A DNA stretch of 35,636 nucleotides from JBFHDX01 sp041584475 (lineage in GTDB: Bacteria; Pseudomonadota; Alphaproteobacteria; UBA8366; JADFVY01): contig JBFHDX010000029.1 of the NCBI GenBank assembly GCA_041584475.1, positions 1 through 35,636 on the forward strand, in the 5' to 3' direction. Shown here in pieces: positions 22,779 through 31,255 of this stretch (position 1 is the first letter of the stretch; each line of letters begins with the position of its first letter). A program made the position numbers and the translations under genes. The notes under the pieces are model-generated. The model did not search any database and had not been told where the DNA came from. It worked only from the letters and a program-made list of their open reading frames with translations.

Positions 22779-24428
22779 ATGAAAGCCTCGGACCTGCTCG
22801 TCAAATGCCTCGAACGCGAGGGCATCACCCACATCTTCGGCGTGCCCGGCGAAGAGAACGCGGATTTCATGATGTCGCTGCGCGGCTCGCCGATCCGCTT
22901 CGTGCTCACCCGGCACGAGCAGGGCGCCGCCTTCATGGCGGAGGTGTACGGCCGTCTGACGGGCAATCCGGCCGCCTGTCTCGGCACGCTCGGCCCCGGC
23001 GCGACCAATCTGATCACGGGGGTCGCGGACGCCAACATGGACCGCGCGCCGATGCTGGTGCTCACCGGGCAGGGTGCGACGACGCGCCAGCACAAGGAGA
23101 GCCACCAGGTGATGGACGTGGTCGAGATGTACCGCCCGGTCACCAAGTGGGCGCAGGCGATCCGCGATCCCGACACCATCCCCGAGATCGTGCGCAAGGC
23201 GGTCCGTCTCGCGCGCGCCGAGAAGCCGGGCGCGGTGCTGATCGAGCTGGCCGAGGACATCGCGAAGGAGGACGCGACGACCGCGCCGCTCGAGCCGAGG
23301 CGCTTCCGCCGCCCCGGCCCGGACGACAAGACCGTCGACCGCGCCTGGGAGCTGATCCGCGCTGCCCAACGCCCGATCATCATCGCCGGCAACGGGGCGA
23401 TCCGCAAACGCGCGAGCCGGCAGCTGCGCGAATTCTGCGCCGGGACGGGTATCGGCGTGCTCTGCACCTTCATGGCGAAGGGCTGCGTCGACCGCGACGC
23501 CGAGCACTGCCTGTTCACCATCGGGCTGCAGCAGAAGGACTACGGCGCGCTCGCGGTCGACGACGCCGACCTGGTCATCACCATCGGCTACGACATGGTG
23601 GAGTATCCGCCGCGCCTGTGGAACGCGCAGGCGACGAAGCCGATCGTGCATCTCGATTTCGCGCCGGCGGAGATCGACTCGAACTACCATCCGCAGGTCG
23701 AATGCGTCGGCGATCTCGCGCATACGCTTTGGATGCTCAACCAGCGCCTGGCCCGCGACGGGCGGTCGGAGTGGGATCTGAAGGGGCAGACGCGCACCCG
23801 CGCCCTCATGCTCGAAGAGTTCGCGGCGCATGCGGATGACCGGACCGAGGGTACGATCCGCCCGCAGAAGGTGCTGTGGGACGTGCGCCGCGCGCTCGGG
23901 CCGGACGACATCCTGCTGTCCGGCGTCGGCGCACACAAGATGTGGATCGCCCGCTACTACCAGTGCAACGAACCCAACACCTGCCTCATCCCGAACGGCT
24001 TCTGCTCGATGGGCATGCCGCTTCCCGGCGCGATCGCCGCGCACCTGGTATTTCCCGAGCGCAGGATCCTCGGCATCGCCGGCGACGGCGATTTCCTGAT
24101 GAACCTGCAGGAGATGGAGACGGCGCGGCGGCTCGATGCCGACATCACCATGCTGGTGTGGGAGGACGGCGGCTACGGCTTGATCGCCTGGAAGCAGGAC
24201 AACGAGTTCGGCGAGCACACCGACCTGTCGTTCGGCAACCCGGACTGGCTGGACCTCGCCCGGGCCTTCGGCTGGCACGGCCAGGTCGTGGCCAACGCCG
24301 TCGACCTGTCGGCGACGCTCGACGCGGCGCTGGCGCACAGGGGACCGTCGCTCGTCGTCGTGCCGATCGACTATCGGGAAAACGTGCTGCTGAGCAAGCG
24401 GCTGGGCGAGATCGCCTGTCCGATCTGA
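22779..24428 (+). CDS. Thiamine-diphosphate enzyme, acetolactate synthase large subunit-like
   Basis: A 549-residue ThDP enzyme with PYR domain (FGVPGEENADF; activating E47 in LTRHEQGAAFMA), central domain and PP domain with GDGDFLMNLQEME (435-447) and WEDGGYGLIAWKQ (461-473) as the diphosphate and metal motif. It resembles catabolic acetolactate synthases (pyruvate to 2-acetolactate), not Xsc sulfoacetaldehyde acetyltransferase, which has a different N-terminus and is longer. There is no small regulatory subunit nearby. It lies 118 bases after the alcohol dehydrogenase on the same strand with its own ribosome site (CCGGAGA), so it may be part of the DHPS unit, consuming pyruvate released by SuyAB, or it may act on another 2-oxoacid. 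The substrate is open. Confidence 0.75.
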   Translation: MKASDLLVKCLEREGITHIFGVPGEENADFMMSLRGSPIRFVLTRHEQGAAFMAEVYGRLTGNPAACLGTLGPGATNLITGVADANMDRAPMLVLTGQGATTRQHKESHQVMDVVEMYRPVTKWAQAIRDPDTIPEIVRKAVRLARAEKPGAVLIELAEDIAKEDATTAPLEPRRFRRPGPDDKTVDRAWELIRAAQRPIIIAGNGAIRKRASRQLREFCAGTGIGVLCTFMAKGCVDRDAEHCLFTIGLQQKDYGALAVDDADLVITIGYDMVEYPPRLWNAQATKPIVHLDFAPAEIDSNYHPQVECVGDLAHTLWMLNQRLARDGRSEWDLKGQTRTRALMLEEFAAHADDRTEGTIRPQKVLWDVRRALGPDDILLSGVGAHKMWIARYYQCNEPNTCLIPNGFCSMGMPLPGAIAAHLVFPERRILGIAGDGDFLMNLQEMETARRLDADITMLVWEDGGYGLIAWKQDNEFGEHTDLSFGNPDWLDLARAFGWHGQVVANAVDLSATLDAALAHRGPSLVVVPIDYRENVLLSKRLGEIACPI

Positions 24429-24468
24429 GATACCTTGTGCCGCGACCCGATGGCCGCGCGCCGCAGGG

Positions 24469-24930
24469 TCAAAGGCGTTTCGCCATGTAGACGCGATCGT
24501 AGTCGCGCTCCGTGACGCGATGCGTCTCGACATATCCGAGCCGGGCGTACAGGCGGAGGTTCTCGACCATGGTCTCATGGGTATAGAGACGCATTTCCGG
24601 GCAGCCGCGCCGCCGTGCCTCGGCTTCCGCGAAGTCGATCAGGGCCCGACCGTATCCGCGGCCCTGCAGGGCCGGGTCGACCGCGACATTGTCGAGAAGC
24701 AGCGATCCTTCGCCCGGCAACAGGACCAGCACGCCGGCGATCGAGCCGCCGCTCTCCAGGACGTACACCGATCGCTCGGCGATGCGCGCCGCGTAGTCGT
24801 CGAGCATCGGGCCCGGCTCCTTGCCCATGCGCGGCACGTACACCGCGTACGCGCGTCGGACGAGCCCGCGAACGATGTCGGTTTCACGCTTTCGGGCGCG
24901 GCGGATCACATGTCGGGTGTCGCCAGCCAT
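24469..24930 (-). CDS. GNAT-family N-acetyltransferase
   Basis: A 153-residue acetyltransferase. The acetyl-CoA motif is LLLDNVAVDPALQGRGYGRALIDFAE, with QGRGYG as the pyrophosphate loop; the end shows ENLRLYARLGYVETHRVTERDYDRVYMAKRL, typical of GNATs that act on small amines or proteins. It converges with the ThDP gene with only 40 bases between the stops. The substrate is not predictable. Confidence 0.85.
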   Translation of the reverse strand: MAGDTRHVIRRARKRETDIVRGLVRRAYAVYVPRMGKEPGPMLDDYAARIAERSVYVLESGGSIAGVLVLLPGEGSLLLDNVAVDPALQGRGYGRALIDFAEAEARRRGCPEMRLYTHETMVENLRLYARLGYVETHRVTERDYDRVYMAKRL

Positions 24931-24987
24931 CGCGTCGCCACCGGCCGCGCCGCCCGCGGCGGCGCAACTCGGTGCGTGGGTCGCGGC

Positions 24988-25824
24988 CTAACCCGCCGCC
25001 TTCTTCGCCGGCGCAGCTTGCGGGGCCGTCTTCTTCGCCGGCTTCGCGCGGCCGGCGGTCGTCTTCTTGGCGGCAGTGCGCTTGCCTGCAGGCGACTTCT
25101 TGCCGGTCTTCATCGCGACCGTCGCCGCCTTGCCGCCCTTCTTCGCCACCGCCCGCTTTTTCGCGGGCTTCGCTGGTGCCTTCCGCTTCGCGGGTTTCCG
25201 GCCGGTCTTGGCCTTGACGGCGGGCGCCTTGACGGCGGGCGCCTTGGCGGGCTGGCGCGGTTGGGTCGCGGGTTCAGCTTCGGGCTGTGTCGCCGCGCCG
25301 GATGCGGCGGGCTTGGCCTGCGCGGCGCTGCGCCGCAATCGCCGGAGCGACTTTTGTGTCAGCTCGGCGGCCGTTTCGTACGAGCGCACGCTGGCCTGCC
25401 CCAACCGACGAGCCAGTTCGCCGCCCGACTTGCCCGCCGCAGCGATCTTCGGTGCGATGCGCCGGCCGACCGTGCGAAGCCGGTCAGCCTGCTCGCCGAG
25501 CTCCTTGCGCGCCGCCGCGACATAACGAGACCGGTTGGCCCAGAGCGGGCCGACGGACCGCTGCACGGCGTCCTTCGTGGCGCCGTAAGCGCGCGCCGTT
25601 TCCTGCCGTGCGCGGCTCCACGACTCGCGCGTCGTTCTGGCCACCGTCGCGGCCGCCGGAGCCGCCTGCCGGCGCAGCTCACGCAGCCGCCCAGCCTCCG
25701 CGCCGACTCTTTGGACAGCCCTTTCCCCAAGCTGCACCGACCGCGCCCGGACGCGGTCGAGCCGGGCCGTCAGCTCGTGCCGGTACAGCCTGATTTTTTT
25801 CTGATATTCGTTTCTTGTAAGCAT
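24988..25824 (-). CDS. Histone H1-like protein with Lys/Ala/Pro-rich C-terminus
   Basis: A 278-residue protein. The first half is helical and arginine-rich (MLTRNEYQKKIRLYRHELTA, then repeated long amphipathic helices with many A and R). From about residue 165 it becomes a disordered tail made of lysine, alanine and proline, with motifs such as PAKKTAPQAAPAKKAAG and APAVKAPAVKAKTGRKPAKRK. Tails of this type bind DNA without sequence specificity, as in bacterial H1-like proteins and AlgP. The ATG at 25822-25824 is preceded by GAAGGA; longer frames upstream have no support. It may act in nucleoid compaction, which is inference. Other repetitive basic proteins are possible. Confidence 0.65.
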   Translation of the reverse strand: MLTRNEYQKKIRLYRHELTARLDRVRARSVQLGERAVQRVGAEAGRLRELRRQAAPAAATVARTTRESWSRARQETARAYGATKDAVQRSVGPLWANRSRYVAAARKELGEQADRLRTVGRRIAPKIAAAGKSGGELARRLGQASVRSYETAAELTQKSLRRLRRSAAQAKPAASGAATQPEAEPATQPRQPAKAPAVKAPAVKAKTGRKPAKRKAPAKPAKKRAVAKKGGKAATVAMKTGKKSPAGKRTAAKKTTAGRAKPAKKTAPQAAPAKKAAG

Positions 25825-26271
25825 TGTGAACCAATCCTTCCATGATGTGACCGGTTCCCGTTGCGGCGCCAGTCTCTCCCCTGGCAGCCGGGTCGCGACA
25901 ACAAATTGCGTCTGGTTCTTGCGCCCTGCGCACACCCTTCCGGCGGCCGCACGGCCGACCCAGGGACAACGCGGCAAATTGCCTCGATCCACCCCGGATA
26001 TGCCAGATTTCGCGACCACTTGTCGAGGGGTATTGCACGGACTCAGCGCGATCGTGAAGCGGCGAGAGAAGGCTGAATTTCGAGAGAACGAAGACACGCC
26101 GTCGGCCGTCGGATGAAGCCGTGCTTCGTGCGCCGCGGCGGTCGCACGATCGAGCCGTACGTGCGACGTACGGATACGATGTCGATCGTTGCCTTGCCCC
26201 TGGCGCCGTTGTTCCGGCACGGCGCCAGCGATGGCACGGCCGCGGCAGGCGCTGCGACGCCGCCGCGGCTC
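25825..26271. other. Gene-free region upstream of the H1-like gene
   Basis: About 445 bases with no credible gene. It must contain the promoter of the H1-like gene, reading leftward, but no clear pair of promoter elements is visible. One 7-bp hairpin, CCGTACG (26155-26161) with CGTACGG (26167-26173), lies beyond the end of the dehydrogenase gene and could take part in its termination, though no T run follows. Confidence 0.45.
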
Positions 26272-27291
26272 TCAGTCGCCGGCCAGCTCGGTCAGCTGCG
26301 CGTACAGTTCGGCCGGTATGCGAACACCCCCGGTGCGCGCGAGGCGCCGTGCTTCCTCGCGCCGCGCGCCCGGCATGCGCGTTCCCGGCTGGCGCCCGAC
26401 CTCCGACATCAGCGTCGCGACGCGCTCGGCGAAGGTGTGGCCGGTAAACACGTCGACGGCGCTGCCGGGGTCGATGGCGAGCAGCAGTTGGCCGACCCGC
26501 GGCGGCGGCCCGTCGGCGGTGAAGAACGAGCTTGCTTCCCAACCGAAATTGGCGCCGGTGAGACCGGCCGCCACGATCTCGACCATCATGACGAGCGCCG
26601 CCCCTTTCGCGTCGCCCATCGGAACCATGGCGCCGTCCAGAGCGGCCTTCGCGTCGGTGGTCGGCCGGCCCTGACGGTCGAGGGCCCAACCTTCGGGGAT
26701 CGGTTCGCCCCGCTGCGCCGCCACCATGATCTTGCCCCGGGCCACCTTGCTGAGGGAGAGGTCGATGACGAGCGGCATCCCCTGCGCCCGCGGCGCCGCA
26801 AGGGCGATGGGGTTGGTGCCGAAGATCGCCCTGCTTCCACCCCAGGGCGCGATGGCGGCGGGGCTGTTGGCGAACATCATTCCCACCAGCCCCTGCTCGG
26901 CGACCCGCTCGACGTGATAGCCGAGCGCGCCGCAATGGTGCGAGTTGACGATGCAGGCCGCGGCGATGCCGAAATCCCTTGCGAGCGGGCCGATGTGCTC
27001 GATCGCCTTCGAAATGGCCGGATAGGCGAAGCCGCTTCGCGCGTCTACGCGAAGCGTCGCCTTCGCGCCCTGGGCGATGGCCGGGACCGCACGGCCGTTC
27101 ACCTTGCCGCTGCGCAGCTGTGCCGCGTAGCTCGGCAGCCGCGACATGCCGTGGCCGGCGAGCCCGTCGGCTTCCGCCACCGACAGCGCCGTCGCGACGT
27201 GCGCGGCGTTCTCTTCGCTGGCGCCGCTGCGCACCAGTACGCGACTGGCAAGCTCGTACAGGTCGTTCAGGGAGAGGGCGTCGGACGTCAT
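26272..27291 (-). CDS. Malate/L-lactate dehydrogenase family enzyme, ComC-like (R)-sulfolactate dehydrogenase candidate
   Basis: A 339-residue member of the Ldh_2/MDH2 oxidoreductase family, which use NAD(P) through a fold unlike classical malate dehydrogenases. Visible are H47 and R51 (ADGLAGHGMSRLPSYA), NSHHCGALGYHVERVAEQG (116-134), APWGGSRAIFGTNPIA and LDGAMVPMGDAKGAALVMMVE. ComC, the (R)-sulfolactate dehydrogenase that exchanges (R)-sulfolactate and sulfopyruvate, is in this family, and what I recall of bacterial ComC looks similar, including the RGEPIPEGWALD and DPG regions. Because suyAB and hpsN are in the same window, ComC is a good candidate; ureidoglycolate or other 2-hydroxyacid dehydrogenases are alternatives. 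The ATG at 27289-27291 begins the conserved region. Confidence 0.72.
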   Translation of the reverse strand: MTSDALSLNDLYELASRVLVRSGASEENAAHVATALSVAEADGLAGHGMSRLPSYAAQLRSGKVNGRAVPAIAQGAKATLRVDARSGFAYPAISKAIEHIGPLARDFGIAAACIVNSHHCGALGYHVERVAEQGLVGMMFANSPAAIAPWGGSRAIFGTNPIALAAPRAQGMPLVIDLSLSKVARGKIMVAAQRGEPIPEGWALDRQGRPTTDAKAALDGAMVPMGDAKGAALVMMVEIVAAGLTGANFGWEASSFFTADGPPPRVGQLLLAIDPGSAVDVFTGHTFAERVATLMSEVGRQPGTRMPGARREEARRLARTGGVRIPAELYAQLTELAGD

Positions 27292-27516
27292 GGTGTCGGT
27301 TTCGGAAAGCTCTCGTCGACAGCCCCGCGCGCGGCGCGGCGGGGCCCTGCGAATAGACCAACGCGGCGTGCTTGTCCAGCGCCGCCGGATACGATCGCGG
27401 TCGCGCCGGGTCCGGCGCCGGTTCGAGAGGGTGAACGGCCGAGACGGCGCGCCGCCAACGCCTGGTACGTCATTCACTCGCGTGGAATCGGCGGAGCGAA
27501 TCAATCGGATAATGCT

Positions 27517-28467
27517 CTAGTCGTTCAGCGCATCCCACATTTCGCGGTCGCGCTCGGCGGTCCAGATCTGCGGGTGATCGAGCCCGCCCGCCTCGTCGTA
27601 CGCGCGCGCCGCGTCGAACGGCATGCAGTGCTCGTAGATCACCCAGTCGCCGTATTTCGGATCCATCAGCGCCCTGGCGGCCCGGAACATCTGTTTGAGG
27701 TCCTGTCCCTCGGCCCGCGCCTGGCGCGCGCAGGCGAGGAGATCGGTGACGAACGCCTGCGTCATCGCCATCGCCTGCTCGCACTGCGCGGCGGTGACCA
27801 GCGCGTCGCCGCGTCCGGGTACGAGCTTCTCCGGTGCAAGCGCGCGCAGCCCGTCGAGCGTCGCCGGCCAGTCGGCAAGATGGGCATCGCCGGCATAGGG
27901 CGTCGCACCGTATTCCACCAGGTCGCCGGCGTAGAGGATTCGCTGCTCGGGAAGCCAGGCCACCGTGTCGCCCTTCGTGTGCCCGCGACCGGGCGAAAAG
28001 ATCTCGACCCGGCGACCGCCGAGGTCGATCGTCAGCCGGCCGTCGAACACGATCGTCGGCCACGTCAGGCCGGGGATCGAATCGGCGCCCTCGAAGAGCC
28101 GCGGAAAGCGTTCGAATTCGGATTCGAAATCCTGCTGGCCGCGCTCCTCGATGAGCTCGCGGGTCGCGCGGCTGGCGATGATCGCCTCCGCGCCGTAGGC
28201 CGATGCACCCAACACGCGGACGGCGTGATAATGGCTCAGCAGGATGTATTTGATCGGCTTGTCGGTGACCTCGCGGATGCGGCGCAACACGTCGCCCGCC
28301 ATCGCCGGCGTCGCCTGGGTGTCGACGACCATGACGCCGTCATCGCCGACGATGACGCCCGTGTTCGGGTCGCCCTCCGCCGTGTATGCCCAGGCGCCGT
28401 CGCCCAGCTTCGCGAACGTGACGCGTTTGTCCTGGAGATCGCCAGTCGACGCGAATGCCTTGGCCAT
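27517..28467 (-). CDS. Metallo-beta-lactamase-fold protein with altered metal motif
   Basis: A 316-residue MBL-fold protein. The usual HxHxDH motif reads H79-Y-H81-A-V83-R84, so the aspartate and last histidine of the second metal site are replaced, while H163 (GRGHTKGD) and D182 (LYAGDLVE) are kept. One-metal binding is likely. I recall this HYHAVRVLGA variant as conserved in a group of proteobacterial proteins, so it is probably not a mutation. No signal peptide is visible. Start at ATG 28465-28467, where MAKAFASTGDLQDK leads into the first beta strand. The substrate is unknown. It lies upstream of the ComC-like gene in the same direction, 226 bases apart. Confidence 0.8.
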   Translation of the reverse strand: MAKAFASTGDLQDKRVTFAKLGDGAWAYTAEGDPNTGVIVGDDGVMVVDTQATPAMAGDVLRRIREVTDKPIKYILLSHYHAVRVLGASAYGAEAIIASRATRELIEERGQQDFESEFERFPRLFEGADSIPGLTWPTIVFDGRLTIDLGGRRVEIFSPGRGHTKGDTVAWLPEQRILYAGDLVEYGATPYAGDAHLADWPATLDGLRALAPEKLVPGRGDALVTAAQCEQAMAMTQAFVTDLLACARQARAEGQDLKQMFRAARALMDPKYGDWVIYEHCMPFDAARAYDEAGGLDHPQIWTAERDREMWDALND

Positions 28468-28572
28468 GCCCCGTTCACCCCGTGTCCTGCGCGGTCCGAC
28501 GGGGATAGATTTGCCGGCGACGTCTGTCAAGGGGCGCGGGGGAATGCGCCGACCGGGCGACGACATCGCGTG

Positions 28573-31119
28573 TCAGACGGCGGTGGCCTCGCGCTGCCGC
28601 GGGCGTTCGGACAGCGGGCGGCGGGCGTAGGGAGGCAACAGCAGGATCACCGCATACAGCGCTGCCGCGGCGAACAGCAGCACCCGAAATCCCCAGGCCT
28701 GCGCCAGCAGCGGCGCGACACCGGCCGCAATCGTGCTGAGCGCGCCGTTGATCGCCCAGGCCCAGGGGACCAGCGCCGGATCCGTCCGCTGCGCCAGGGC
28801 CAGGCCGCGCGGGAACAGCTGGCCGAGGAAGAACCCGCCCGGCGCGATCAGCGCCACCAGGGCAACCCCCTTGACCATGGTGGGCCAGCCGAGGATCGCG
28901 TCCATGAACCCGTCGAGCGTCAGCGCCAGGGCCAGAGGATACGCCGCGGCGATCGCGGCGACGCTGCGGAACGACAGGCCGCGCGCGAAGGTCCAGTCGC
29001 TGGACAGGCTGCCGATCCCGGTCGACAGGATCAGTCCGGCGAGAACGATCGCGATCGTCAGACCCGGAACGCCGAACAGCAGCGACGCCCGCTGCATCAG
29101 GATGATCTCGAGGATCATGAATCCCGCGCCAAGACAGAAGAAATACACCATGTGGAACGCCGTCTCGGCGCTGCGTGGGGGGCCGCGCCGGAACAGCAGC
29201 GGTCCGAGAATGATGGCGATACCGAACACCGAGATCGTGCCGACGAAGATCAGGCGGATCACCTGCATCGCATCGTCCGCGCGCGTCACGCGGCCGCCGA
29301 ACAGGTCGGCCCAGAAATCGGCATCCACGTACTTCCCGGTATGGAAGAGGTCGAGGTAGAACGGCCGGTCATCGGTGACGACGCCGAACCGCAGGCGCGT
29401 CTCCTCGCTCAGAGCGGCGAGCTCGGAATTCGGGTCGTCGGCCGTGAGGATGCGCCGGTAGACGGTGAAATCCGGGTGCGACGGCAGGCCGGGGGCGTAG
29501 GCAACGACCATGCCCTCCAAGGCGGCGCCCTGCGCGATGCGGGCGACCTCCGCATCGGTCCAGCCGGTCGGCTTGACGAAAAGCGGATTGTCGTCGTACG
29601 GCCCGTCCCAGGCGCTCAGTTCGCGTCCCGGCTCGGCCAGGATGATCGCCGTCCGCTCGGCGCCGTCGAGCCCGCGCTCGGCGAGGTAGCGGCGCAGCGC
29701 GCCCAGCGTGTTGACCTTGTTGACCTGCAGGATGATCGCGTAGCCGTCCGGCGTCAGCCGGTCGAAGATCGCCGAGAGCCCCTCGTAGGTGAAGAGGAAC
29801 TGGGTCGTGCCGCCGAGCATGCCGGCATAGTACGACGCGGTGGCGCCGCTCCACGACAGCAGGACGAGGTCGTAGCGGTTCGTGTCGCGCTCGAGGAACA
29901 CCCGGCCCTCGGAGATCTGCAGATCGATGCCGTCGGTCGCCAGGAAATCGAGCGTGCCGTATTTCGGCAGACTCGCCGCGCCGGGCAGCAGCAGCGAATT
30001 GAGCTCGATCCCGGTTATCGTCGTCCCGTCGCCGGCGTTTTCGCGCAGGCTCATCAGGTCGGCGCCGACGCCGGCGAACATCACCAGCGCCGACCGCGGC
30101 GGGTCGAGCAGCAGGGCCGGCACCGTCGGCGGATGTCGCCACGGCCGCTCGTGCGGCACCGCGAAGGGCGGAATGAAGACCATGCCGTCGCCATTCGACA
30201 GCGACAGCATGGCCCGCCTCGGTTCGCCGGCCGGTCCGTATTCGATCGCCCCGACACGGGTATAGCTGTTCCAGGCGTGCCATCGCTCCTCGGCTTCCTG
30301 CACGTGCTCGTAGTCGCGCACGAGGAAGTTCGGGTCGGCCGCCGGCTCGATCCGCGCGGCGTAGCCGTCGAACGCCGGAAGCGCCGCCAGCAGGCCGGCA
30401 CCGGCAAGCCCGGCAGCCGCGAGCCTTCCGCTTGCCGGCCAGACATAGGCCGCAGCCGCAGCCATGACCGCGACGGCCGGCACTGTAACCGAGACCGCAT
30501 AGTCCGTCGTTTCCATTACGACGATCGCGCCGACCGAGCCGAGCGCGGCGCCGATCAGGTCGGCGCCATAGAGCCGGCCGTAGATGCGGTCGTCGGTGGT
30601 CACGAACAAATAGGCGAGCAGAGCGCCGAACAGAAAATAGGGGGCGGTCAGGCTGGCGCCGACGCTGAAGGCGGAGAAGAAGCCGGTTGCGAACAGGGCC
30701 CGCACGACGCCGTGGATGCCACCGTTGCGACCGGCCTCGGCCAGCACCGCGTTGAGCTCGTGCTTCGTTTCGGCGGCGACGAAGTGGGAATGTAGGAGCA
30801 ATGCGGCGACGGCGACGCAGATCCAGAACAGCGCCTTTTCGCGCGAGATCCTGAGCGCACGAAGATCGAACAGGCTGAGCAGCGACCCGGCGCCGCTGAG
30901 GCCGAGCATCGCCAGCGCGATGGCGACGTAGATGTAGCTCGGACCGACCGTGAAGCTGATCGTGCGCACGGTCGTGATCTCGAATGCCAGCAGCGCGAGG
31001 CTGACGAGAAACGTTCCGGCGAAGATGGAGATCCGCCGTGCATCGAAACCTGTCGCTGACTGCAACGTCCTCTCCGTCGCTGGCTGCGGGGACGCATCCG
31101 GCGCGCCGTCCCCCTGCAT
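28573..31119 (-). CDS. Large membrane protein with spermidine-synthase-like domain
   Basis: An 848-residue protein. The N-terminal third has about seven membrane helices (from IFAGTFLVSLALLAFEITTVRTISFTVG split over the first), then a soluble Rossmann-like domain related to spermidine synthase (VMFAGVGADLMSLRENAG, GIELNSLLLPG, LDFLATDGIDLQISEG, RYDLVLLSWSGA), and a C-terminal third with further helices (FHMVYFFCLGAGFMILEIILMQRASLLFG). The last block is typical of spermidine-synthase-like membrane transferases. The nucleotide-site glycines resemble the aminopropyltransferase site but the polyamine-binding residues are not clear. Function is unknown. The start at 31117-31119 has no strong ribosome site and the frame is open further upstream, so it is tentative. 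Confidence 0.75.
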   Translation of the reverse strand: MQGDGAPDASPQPATERTLQSATGFDARRISIFAGTFLVSLALLAFEITTVRTISFTVGPSYIYVAIALAMLGLSGAGSLLSLFDLRALRISREKALFWICVAVAALLLHSHFVAAETKHELNAVLAEAGRNGGIHGVVRALFATGFFSAFSVGASLTAPYFLFGALLAYLFVTTDDRIYGRLYGADLIGAALGSVGAIVVMETTDYAVSVTVPAVAVMAAAAAYVWPASGRLAAAGLAGAGLLAALPAFDGYAARIEPAADPNFLVRDYEHVQEAEERWHAWNSYTRVGAIEYGPAGEPRRAMLSLSNGDGMVFIPPFAVPHERPWRHPPTVPALLLDPPRSALVMFAGVGADLMSLRENAGDGTTITGIELNSLLLPGAASLPKYGTLDFLATDGIDLQISEGRVFLERDTNRYDLVLLSWSGATASYYAGMLGGTTQFLFTYEGLSAIFDRLTPDGYAIILQVNKVNTLGALRRYLAERGLDGAERTAIILAEPGRELSAWDGPYDDNPLFVKPTGWTDAEVARIAQGAALEGMVVAYAPGLPSHPDFTVYRRILTADDPNSELAALSEETRLRFGVVTDDRPFYLDLFHTGKYVDADFWADLFGGRVTRADDAMQVIRLIFVGTISVFGIAIILGPLLFRRGPPRSAETAFHMVYFFCLGAGFMILEIILMQRASLLFGVPGLTIAIVLAGLILSTGIGSLSSDWTFARGLSFRSVAAIAAAYPLALALTLDGFMDAILGWPTMVKGVALVALIAPGGFFLGQLFPRGLALAQRTDPALVPWAWAINGALSTIAAGVAPLLAQAWGFRVLLFAAAALYAVILLLPPYARRPLSERPRQREATAV

Positions 31120-31255
31120 TCCGTGCCGCCGACGATAGGGCCGATTGGTTAAGAAAGTCTGTTCCCGGTGCCGCGGCACGACACGACACGTGCGGCCGAA
31201 TTGCGGTATACTGGCCTGCCGCGCAAGCGTTGGAACGGCGACGGAAATGGGCTGA

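Noticed and set aside
22779..24428. Sulfoacetaldehyde acetyltransferase Xsc or sulfopyruvate decarboxylase
   Set aside because: The N-terminus and length match acetolactate-synthase-like enzymes; Xsc is longer with a different start, and sulfopyruvate decarboxylase is usually shorter or in two subunits.
26113..30795. A 1560-codon open frame on the plus strand
   Set aside because: It runs antisense through the dehydrogenase, MBL and spermidine-like genes. Its composition (R, H, D, G and A in excess, no hydrophobic core) is what the complement of high-GC coding DNA gives.
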